Shown: piece after piece, positions 20,101 through 28,037 of the stretch | Layout of the letters: each line of letters begins with the position of its first letter | How positions within the stretch are numbered: the stretch's first letter is position 1 | Source of the DNA: Klebsormidium nitens | Lineage: Eukaryota; Streptophyta; Klebsormidiophyceae; Klebsormidiales; Klebsormidiaceae | DNA length: 28,037 bases | Direction of reading: 5' to 3' | Assembly (NCBI GenBank): GCA_000708835.1 | Contig: DF237804.1 | Coordinates: forward strand, 1 to 28,037 | The notes under the pieces: generated by a model | Seen by the model: the letters and a program-made list of their open reading frames with translations, nothing else | What the model was told of the DNA's origin: nothing | Databases searched by the model: none | Program-made: the position numbers and the translations under genes

Positions 20101-23100
20101 TTTCCGCAGGAGCGCAAACCCCTGCACGGTTGACGCTAACCCCAAAAAGTTTCCCTGTACGACGTAGCTCGTCGCGCCGGGGGCCCAGGCCGGGATTCCG
20201 GCGGCTCCGGCGCCGGACGCTCCGCTGAGCAGAACGGAAAGGACGGGCGAGGCGGCGACGAGGGCGGAAATGGCGGCCGTTGACGCGATTGCGGCTGTCA
20301 AGAAGTTTACGCTGAGCGAAGTTCCGCCAGCGGTGGCGAGCAAGCCGGAATAACCTGAACAATAAACTAGGTTAAGAGCATGGTGCAGCTTAGGACCGTT
20401 GGTCTAGAACCACGAGTCGCATTGAGCAGGCTTTCGCGCCAAAGAGCCCACGTCGGCTGTAGTGGACATGAAATGGAATGGGGCAAAGATGACTCCAAAG
20501 GAAACGTCAAGACTCTGGTTGTGTCTTAAGAATCTGCAATCGGGTTAGCTGCGGGTTTACACCACAGATGAACGGACAAGGGGAGCTTTTTCGGAGTGAG
20601 TTTCTGTTTACCTTGTCGTCCACTCGCGTTCAAAGAGCTGGCAGAAACGAAGGAATTGACATGCATGTTGCCACCGTCCAGTTGACAAACAAGCTGCAAT
20701 CGGTATCTGCAATTTGCGCAGCGAGCGGTGCTGTTCGAACCGGCCTGAAATTGATGTGGAATTGCTTCGAGAAGCATTCAGAAGGCAGCTTGTAACCCCT
20801 GAAACCAACGCATCCAGTACAAGGACCTTAGATGGAGAGAATGCTTCTTCAGAAGAATTTGAGAATATCCTTTCTGTCTGGACCTCAGAGACTCGAGTTT
20901 TAACAAGCGGGTTCTGTTGATTTGCTCACCGAAATCAACATCGAGCACGTTGGACTCCGCGTTCGCGTTTCCAGCCAAGTCCATCACCGCGCCCGCGCCC
21001 ACCCACACGCGCGCACTGCCACGTGTCACTGTGACATCTTGCGCCACCGTTATGACGTAACCCAGCCCGTCACCCTGTGCCTCAACCCCCGTCACACTAC
21101 AATCCGCCGTCAAAACCTGGCCGACACCGAACGCCGTCCCTTTGATAACCGCCCCGTTTGCTGACGTCACTCCGGCGGCGTATGACGCCAGCACGCGCTC
21201 GCTAAAGCGCACCAAGACGGCCGCCGTGCGCACGGAGGACGTCAGCGAACTCAGATCGCCGCCACCGCTGTCGTAAGCGCTCAGCTCCACTGTGGGACTC
21301 TCTACATCGTACAGGATCTCTAGCGTTTCCGACGCTTCGTTCGCGCTTCCGACGGAATCCGTGCAGCGGTTGGACGGAACCCAAACGCTGAAAGTTGTGC
21401 CGGGCCCGTCCGGCCACACTTGGAACGAGAAGCTGTCGCCCTGCGCGCGGCTCGCGGCCGCGCCGCCGTTGATGACGACCAGAGCGGTCGATCCGACGGC
21501 CTGGATTGCGCTGAAGTTGGAGGCGCTTCCGGTCGGGAAAAGGCTCGCCTGGCTCCGAAAATTGGCAAGTTTGCCACCGGCGACCGACACTTCAGCCGCG
21601 GTAAAGCCTGCTACCAGTCTATCAAAAGTGACTGAGAAATCGACCGGGGACTTATTGGTGCCCCACGAAAGATTTCTCCCCTGCCCGGGAGGAAGTCTGA
21701 GCGCGTCAAGAGCGGGTCTCAAATTCGGCCTCGGCCCGTGCGATTCAAAGTAGACCGAAGCGTTCGCGGCAGCGTTTGGATTGCCAGCGGCGTCCGTGCA
21801 AACGCCCGCTGCGATCGTGAAAACAATGGGCCCATCGCCCAGGGGGATGAAGTTCAGCGTGAATTCGCCCCCCCCGGATTGGAAGAAACTGCTTGGGTCG
21901 GGCAAGGCCTGCCCGTTCACACCAAGCTCGCACGAGGTTGTACTGCGGCATGTGAAGCCGCCGCCCCCAAGACACGGTTCACCGAATCTGACGACTACTG
22001 TAACTGGATTTTGACTGGTGGGTGATCTCGGGGTTAGTATCTCCACACTTGGAGAAATGAGATCGATAACCCAGGAATAGACAAAACTCCCAGTGTTACC
22101 CAGATCGTCGGTGACGGAGACCGTGACTGCGTGCGGGCCTTCTCCAAGGGATTCGTAGTCCACTTCGAGAACGGTCCCGTTGACTGAGAACTTCCCGGTG
22201 CAAGCGACCGGGGGCTGACTGTCGAGCACGCAAAGCGCGGTGCAATTGGCACATGTCGCACCCGGGGAATGGTCCCGGGCGGAGAAGACGACCGTTCCGC
22301 TGACTACACTGCTCGAGTTCCGCGGACCAGACACCAGTCCTATCACCGGAAGCCGTTTGTCCACGACCCAGGTATACCTGGCAGCAACCGACGCGACGTT
22401 ACCGGCCACATCGACGGCTAGAACGGCCAACACGTGGACGGTTAGGGAGTTCTCCCCGCCTAAACCCGTTAGCAGGACCGGGTTAAGATCTGTCAGTAGA
22501 ACCGGGTTTGGACACGGTTTGTAAGCTTGGGCGTCCAAAGAGCAGAGGTATGTACACGTGTCGCAGTCTGACAGGCCGCCGTTGATCTGATCCGTTGCTC
22601 CGAAGCGGAACTGGGCAGTTCCGGAACTCGCGGTGGTGGGCGGACCGGAAACTATTAAGACGTTGGGGGGTATTGTGTCGACGACCCACCTGTTGAAAAG
22701 AGCCCACAGTGAGACCTGTGTGCACGCGGCCGCTAAAAATCCGGATTGTTCAATGTAGCAGTCGTTTCCTGAGATCCTCGATGCCTAAGCGTCGCAAAAA
22801 GGGCCAATGGAAAGACCAGCCTCGATGAACGGGCCTGAAGAAGCATCCCCTGTCGAATTACTCCTTCCGGCTCGTCTGTCATGATGCCGCACGAACGCGG
22901 ATTGCTCATTTCAATCACGTTCCAGCTTCCAAATGAAACAAGTCTTCAAGTGCCACAGCTCAAGCACTTAAGATTCAACCGTCGTTTAGTTGAAAACAAA
23001 GATCCGGCAACTTTCAGCCCACTCGCGTAGAAAAAAACGCGGCAACAAGAAGGCGAAAGGCAAAAGCAACAGGCACAAAGGCAAAGGCAAATGCAAAGGC

Positions 23101-26100
23101 GAAAGGGTGAGGAGCAAAAGCCACTGTTGGCGTTGCTCACTCGTACGGTGCGGACAGCGTCGTGACGTTCCGATTGTCCGTAACCATAACCACCAACGAC
23201 TGCTGCCCCTGCTGGAGCCCCAGCAACTTCAGGGGGATCCCCGCGTCGCAGCCCAGAAACGGCCCCCCGTTCACTTGACACTCATAACTACACCCCCCGC
23301 ACGGCAAGTCTCTCAGAGTGCCCGTAAACCGCAGCACCGCTGCGCTGCTGTTCGTCACCGGGGGGGGGCCGGTGATCACGTTTCCGAGCGGGAGGCTGAA
23401 GTTGACCTGCCACGTGTAGCCCGCGGAGGCGCCCACGTTGCCGAACACGTCGACTGCTTTGACGGCGAACGAGTGGGGCCCTTCGGAGAGGGGGGCGTAG
23501 GTTACGCCGGTCGCCGGGTCGCATGACCGGGGGGAGCCGGAGTCTAGGGCGCAGTAGAAGAGGCAGCCGGGGCAAGACACCGGGGAGGAAGGACCGGGCG
23601 TGACGGCGCCAAACCGGAAAGTCGCGTTGGGGAGTGCGGTTGGAGTCGGGGGAAAAGAGAAGATGCCGGTTTTTGGTCCGACTAGGACCGCTGTCCAGTT
23701 GTATGAGAGCTTCGAGTTGAGGATTCCGTCGGGATCGGTTGTCGTGAGGAAGAAGGTGTGGGCACCGTTGGTGAGGTTGCTGCAACGTGCAGGAACGGTG
23801 CGATCAGCGGGAGGCGCGAGGCTTTGAAGATTCGATGGCCAGCGCGTTTGATACGTGGAATTTGGATAGAGGCTATGGTAGCAGGATTCTTAGGTCATTA
23901 AGGTTGCATGCTGAATCAAGAGTCGCAGGCGTAAAGCTCGCATTTGCAAACATTGAGGCCGGCCAAGCACTTCAAGAGAGAGAAAGAATCAAGTCGATGC
24001 TATCTTCTGTTGTGCGATCTGGACGGATTCTGCCATCAACAAACCCTCCTCAAGTGGCTTCAAGTCTTATCGACGCCCTAAAGGAATAATATCTTCTCGA
24101 AACGCGCAGACAGCAACTCCTTGGAAGACACTCTCTGACAGATGAACGAGAAACGCAAGGAGGCAAAGCGCGAGAAACGAACCTGTAAGTTATTCCGGCC
24201 GTCCCCTGCAGGCAGGCCTGCCCCGGTTGCTGGTCCAGCTGGCACGTAAACGTACAGTTTGTGCACCGGTCGTAGGAGCCCAGAATTTTGCCGCGAAAAG
24301 TGAACCGAGCGGTCGGCGATCCTGTCACCACGGGGGGCGTCGCCGTGAACTGACCTTCCGGACGATTGAGCGCGATCTGGCGAAGGGATTCAATGCACAT
24401 TAAGAAGGGCTTCGTAGTTCAAAAAGACAGATTTTAGGGTATTTTGCACCCCATCGGATGTCTCTGGTTAGACCTGAGCCTCGCGAGCCTGCGGTTTGTG
24501 GCTGTGGTTAGGCAGCTGGGTTGGCTCAGACAGGGCGGGGATATAGATAGATGATTGAAGAACGAGGAGAACGAACGGTCTTCGACCACTTCACATGATG
24601 AATCAAGCACGGAAAGAAGAGAAGTCGGGACGGAGCGCTTTGAAGTTCTTAACGAGGGTTATGGAGCAGACAGGCGCACGGACAAATTTTCAATTGGATT
24701 GTGGCAACAAGGTGGTGAATTAGAGGGCAGGAGGACCGGCAAAAAGTCAAGCGAGTCCAATCATGGGTTGCGAATCATCAACTCAACGATGCGCTTCGCA
24801 ACCCAACGATGCGCCTGCGAATAAACGTTGCGCGTGTCCAAGTGGGGATCGGGAAGCAATATTCGCAAAAGGATGAACGCTTTCCTGCTTGAGCTCACCA
24901 CAAACGTGAACGTCACCGGAAGGCTCTCCTCGTTGCCGGCCACGTCTATGCTCTGCGCCGCGAACGTGTGCGACCCCGGTTGCAGGGAGTAGCTTATGGG
25001 CGCGCCCTGATGACACGGGGCAAAATCTCCGCCTTCAATCCGGCACCGTGATGTGCAATCTGGACACGAGACCAGCGTCACTCCGTCCGGCGCCCAGTCC
25101 CGGACGCTCACATTGAATACGACGTTCTGAACGCTGGTCGGTCGGTGGTCGGGAACGTTGGCCACAATTGTGGTTAGGGGATGGTTAGTGTCGACCACCC
25201 ACGTGACGCTCGCGGGGGCACTGCTGAAGCCGTTACCGTTTAACGCGAGCACCTGGAACGTGTGCGTTCCCGCCGTGACCCCGGAGACAGGGACTGCGTA
25301 GATAAGCTGCTGGAGCGAAGGGTCATAAGCGGGCGCCCCGTCGAACGCGCACGTTTTGAAGGGGGCCAGGTCCAGGCTGCAGTAGAAGGAGCATAAGCTG
25401 CACGAAGTCCCCCCCTCAATCGCGTAGAACGTGAAAGATGCTGACGTGGCACGGGTCGGAGAAGGGACTCCAGTAACGAAGATGACTTTTGCGCGGATTA
25501 CAGTGAGCGGGGGCGGGGGCGGGCTGAGGGCAACACGTGGCGGCGGAAGATTGGCTGCCGGCGGCAAGGGCGCCAACGGGGCCGACAGCAACGTCACCGT
25601 ATACGTATAGGCGCTCAGCAGGTTTTCGGATTGGACGACAAGCCGCACCACGGCGGGGGGCAGAATCTGCTGGGAGATCTGCCCCCTCTGAGATTTCCCC
25701 GAGTCGAGCGTGAGTGTGGCGGCTGTGTCTGAAGCGACTGCGATGAGCATAACAGAAGCACTCCCCTGGTTGAGTTGGGCGGTGTAGTTGAAGGTGGTCG
25801 GCGAGAAGGGGGGGATAAGCAATGCGGTGCTGAGGTATAGGAGCTGGAGGGAGGGGTCCGCGCCCTGGAGCCACGCGACCTGGAAGTAGTAGAGCTTGGA
25901 ACGGAGCCCGTCGGACGACTGCAGAAAAACGAGTAACTTCAGAGACAATTCTATTTTGAGTAGAGTTCTTATACTTCATCGGACATGTCTTATGCGATTT
26001 GAAGGGCGAGTGAAAGCAGTAGAAGGTCAACCCAGGGCTCTCTTGACCATAGCGGACGACCGTTCTTTCAAAAGTCTCTTCCTCTTCGCGACTTGGGCAA

Positions 26101-28037
26101 TACTCTGCCTGCGTTGTGCGCAAATCCTAGACCTGATACACCGGCTGATTATAAGGTACCAAGTCTGACCGGTTTATGAAAGTGGAGCTGAGATTGAATA
26201 ATGAAGGCAGAAAGTGATACTGTGTATCTATTATTACCATTCGAACTGGCAAATGATACTCACCTACGGTACTTAAACCCAGGTGTTAATCAGGCAAAGC
26301 CGCTCAGTCTCGTTGAGAAGCTGGGACCAGACGATTTGACACAGCTCACTGATGTTCCTCCGTAGTTGTACAGTTGCCAAAATCTCACCGTGACGCTAAT
26401 GATAAGCACGCCCGCAGTAGCAACTTGTAGATTGTCCGACAGCACGCCACTCTGTAGGGCTGCCATCGTTCCCGTCGGGGGTATGGCCGTGATGGTCGCA
26501 CTGGGATCGGCCGCGCTCACTTGTAACTTCAACGAGGTTTGGCCCTTCGGCAAGAAAAGCGAGTACAGGGTCCCTGCAGGAAATGTTATTCATATGACGT
26601 TAATCTGAGCCCCGGAGCGCCAACTGTGGACGATTTGCCACAGCAAAGTTCGAAGTTCGGTGCATTTGCATTACAGATCAGTTGGTCCGTTAGCGCGTGG
26701 AAGACGCAAGTACTTCACCTTGTCTTTGGCAGCCTTGGATGCAAGTAACGTCCCGATAACGTATGTTCCACAGAAGCGACTCGGACCGAACCTAATATAT
26801 TTTGCATGGAGATATCCTTCAGGAGAGGGAGTGTTTTCAACAGAGGCTTGTCGGGAAAAAGTTAATTACTCAGCAGTTGAAACTGGCAGTTCCTCACACA
26901 CTCTGAATCGAGGCACGCGTTGCCGCTTCGCATGGCGCTTACACATGCTCATTCAGCAGGTTACGTGGAACGGTAGAACATACCAGGACCCCATAGCGCT
27001 CTCATAGCGCTTCCCGAGCTCGAAACCAGCAGGCTTTTGCTGGACCAGGTAGAGCATACTCTGCGGAGCGGACCATAATCTCATCTTTTTGAAGATCAAA
27101 CACGCGTGTTTTCATCCTTCACAAGATCCGCTACGTTTAGGAAAATCTTTCGTCGTAGATAGCTAAGTAGAAATGATTTCTGAAGGCTCGGTTCTCCTAC
27201 CTTCGGGCGTGAAGGAAGGGAAGGGGTACGCGTTACTAGCGTTGAAGGTCAGTAGCAGTGCACTCGGGGTTACTGGCGGTGGCGCGCCAGGGGGGGGCCT
27301 CGGGGGGGGCTTCGCAGGGGGAGGCTCGAGGGGGGGGCAGTCGCGAGGGGGAGGCTCTGGGGGGGGAAGCGAAGGAGGGGGGAAGGAAGGCGGCGGAAGG
27401 AGGATGGGGGGTGGATTTGATGGTGGTTTCGGGGGGGGGGAGTACCTTGGTGGGGAGGAGGGAGTGAGCTGGGGGGAGGCTTAGCTGGGGGGTTAGGAGG
27501 CGGGTTAACGGGCGGCTTAGCCGGCGGCGAGAGCTGGGGAGGAGGGAAAAGAGGGGGTGAAAAGCGTGGGGGTGGGGGCAGAATAGGGGGAATACTTGGA
27601 GGGGGGCTGAGAGGGGGAGTTATAGGAGGCGGGTCTGAAGGCGGCGGGTTTGAAGGCGGCGGGTTTGGAGGAGGCGGACTTGCAGGAGGCGGTTGGAGGG
27701 GAGGAGGGTTAGCAGGAGGAGGGTTAGCGGGAGGGGGAGGGTTAGGAGAAGTCATTGGGGGAGGGTTTGGTGGTGGGAGGATAAGTGGGGGTGGACGGCT
27801 AGGGGGCGGGGGATTGGCAGAAAGAGGAGGCGGGGAATCTGGAGGAGAAACGTTAGGAGGCGGGTTTTGCGGAGGAGGGAAAGAGTCAGGTGGCGGCATA
27901 CTGGGGGGAGGACAATCGGGGGGTGGATAATCTGGGGTTGGCGATTCAGGTGGGGGAGAATTTGGGGGCGGGTTAGGGGGTGGCAACTCGGGAGGAGGAG
28001 GGTTAGGGGGCGGGTTGGGCGGTGGGTTAGTTCGGGG
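16029..28037 (-). CDS. Giant surface protein: Pro-rich stalk, cadherin-like and Ig-like repeats, 7-8 TM bundle (5' partial)
   Basis: Exons in transcription order: 28037-27201 (open at the window edge), 26573-26389, 25918-24899, 24376-24183, 23779-23141, 22689-20930, 20354-20044, 19663-19512, 19128-18926, 18669-18569, 17900-16029; stop TGA at 16031-16029. All introns are GT-AG and phases agree at every join (1,0,0,2,2,1,0,2,1,0). Each joined product continues its domain, for example LAWT|NLES and PYE|WVVD. About 2424 residues are visible if one missing base is assumed in the C-run near 27431-27440. The protein is expected at the cell surface with its repeats outside, and resembles adhesion receptors in layout. 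The ligand, and whether it is a receptor, channel or anchor, are unknown. Start codon and signal peptide are outside the window. Confidence 0.88.
17148..20354 (-). other. Seven- or eight-helix membrane bundle of the giant surface protein
   Basis: Exon 20354-20044 begins with a hydrophobic Ala/Ser-rich stretch (VNFLTAAIASTAAISALVAA) and ends QLAWT. Exon 19663-19512 gives a short loop. Exon 19128-18926 has two helices (GLLLFRVLLVLSAATILRI; then FPRPELVAGLLSFSALTQAC). Exon 18669-18569 has one (LLMLLPFGAIVALLAFLA). Exon 17900-16029 has a 120-residue loop with ARFGILFEAFR, then about four helices, including KLIFGAFLGAVGG, LLVTCLGYLGWLLMGKPY and VLMLVLQVLAIGIQILYQWW. Seven helices would put the tail in the cytosol. 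The bundle resembles TRP-like membrane domains of algal surface proteins from memory; the family is not proven. Confidence 0.7.
20930..22059 (-). other. Bacterial-Ig-like domains of the giant surface protein (about three)
   Basis: After the last four-cysteine repeat come about 375 residues of beta-rich sequence with features of bacterial-type Ig-like domains: SPSVEILTPRSPTSQNPVTV, CTDAAGNPNAAANAS, FDRLVAGFTAAEVSVAGG, CTDSVGSANEASETLEILYD, VRFSERVLASYAAGV and MDLAGNANAESNVL. Each 'D-x-x-G-N-x-N' end marks one domain. The pattern continues to the exon end, where the join leads into the membrane part. Confidence 0.7.
22461..22508 (-). repeat. 24-bp in-frame duplication in the sixth Ig-like repeat
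   Basis: The coding sequence reads NPVLLTDL followed by NPVLLTGL, an 8-residue direct duplication directly after the fourth cysteine. It inserts into a loop that is short in sister repeats, so the fold is probably tolerated. Confidence 0.8.
23050..23109. repeat. AAAGGC-type hexamer tract in an intron of the giant gene
   Basis: About eight imperfect copies of AAAGGC/CAAAGG lie 30-90 bp inside the intron that begins at 23140 on the minus strand. On the transcript strand the tract is pyrimidine-rich (GCCTTT repeats). Confidence 0.7.
24784..24832. repeat. Short ~20-bp tandem repeat in an intron of the giant gene
   Basis: CAACGATGCGC is seen twice, followed by the related AAACGTTGCGCG. The repeat is in the intron just 3' (on the minus strand) of exon 25918-24899. 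Confidence 0.6.
25575..27264 (-). other. Two cadherin-like beta-sandwich domains (spliced)
   Basis: The first domain runs from SALLLTFNAS at the end of exon 1' through exon 26573-26389 (LKLQVSAADPSATITAIPP, then LIISVT) into exon 25918 (SSDGLRSKLYYFQV). The second (25858 to about 25575) has FSPTTFNYTAQLNQGSASV, a TAATLTLDSG strand and ends YTYTVTLL. Both follow the pattern of the cadherin-like beta-sandwich family (F-P-x-T-Y-T-V, then A-D-P-x-A-T-I, then Y-T-V-T). A Pro-rich spacer (APLPPAANLPPPRVALSPPP) follows. Confidence 0.75.
27265..28037 (-). other. Proline-rich (hydroxyproline-type) stalk
   Basis: About 260 residues are dominated by PPP-x and PPPxPPP units with N, S, D, L or A between them, as in algal extensin- and pherophorin-like wall proteins, where prolines are hydroxylated and O-glycosylated. 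The frame is open to the window edge and runs in one frame down to about 27441 and in another from about 27430 onward; both sides have PPP composition. The stalk would hold the folded domains away from the membrane or tie them into the wall, by analogy. Confidence 0.85.

Larger units (their letters stand above)
22060..25500 (-). other. Seven Ig-like repeats with an invariant four-cysteine signature
   Basis: The repeats span exons 25918-24899 (two), 24376-24183 with 23779-23141 (three) and the start of 22689-20930 (two). Each has a strand ending F-x-F, then C-x2-C-x3-C-x9-C, then (G)-x-H-x-F/V-x-V-x-A-x-D-x-x-G-N and often closes with W-V-V-D. Signatures lie at 25402-25349, 25066-25013, 24265-24212, 23574-23521, 23301-23248, 22565-22512 and 22253-22200. 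Related Ig-like repeats in bacteria and protists usually show only the last two cysteines (C-S-L-D-x(6)-C). Disulfides in an extracellular protein are likely. Confidence 0.85.

Noticed and set aside
23787-24089. A 100-codon + strand ORF filling an intron of the giant gene.
   Set aside because: It begins at a GTG, its first ATG is well inside, no family is recognised, and it covers the intron between two well-supported exons.
27173-27484. A + strand glycine-rich ORF that resembles a glycine-rich wall protein.
   Set aside because: It is the mirror of the proline codons (CCC/GGG) of the minus-strand Pro-rich exon, which connects in phase to cadherin-like domains.

Overview
This is nuclear eukaryotic DNA, most likely from a streptophyte green alga of the Klebsormidium type. 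The species is inferred, not proven. The evidence is a plant-type full-size PDR/ABCG transporter split by 22 GT-AG introns of about 190-560 bp, GC-rich exons in more AT-rich introns, and a huge surface protein that combines an algal PPP-x wall-protein stretch with cadherin-like and Ig-like modules and a membrane bundle. No bacterial operon features, rRNA, tRNA, CRISPR array or intact transposon were recognised.

Layout. (1) 1-165: the 3' end of an upstream + strand reading frame. (2) 166-595: a short intergenic or 5' leader region. (3) 596-12928 (+): a complete pleiotropic-drug-resistance ABC transporter. All 23 exons could be joined in phase, giving 1515 residues in the order NBD1-TMD1-linker-NBD2-TMD2. 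(4) 12929-16028: a gene-poor spacer between two convergent 3' ends. It holds a nine-copy 30-33 bp minisatellite, an 18-bp GC palindrome, a 57-bp duplication and no convincing gene. (5) 28037-16029 (-): a giant gene whose 5' end lies outside the window. Eleven exons join in phase into about 2424 visible residues: a Pro-rich hydroxyproline-type stalk, two cadherin-like beta-sandwich domains, seven Ig-like repeats, about three bacterial-Ig-like domains, a seven- or eight-helix membrane bundle and a 370-residue highly charged tail.

Main points. The minus-strand protein looks like a wall-anchored adhesion receptor or mechanosensor. All seven Ig-like repeats carry exactly the spacing C-x2-C-x3-C-x9-C. 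Its Pro-rich exon has an apparent one-base frame break at a run of ten C. The transporter gene is notable for repeated tandem duplications inside its introns, one of which copies an exon-intron junction, and for a changed second ABC signature. The two genes are convergent and nothing suggests that they act in one pathway. Both products would be expected at the cell surface.
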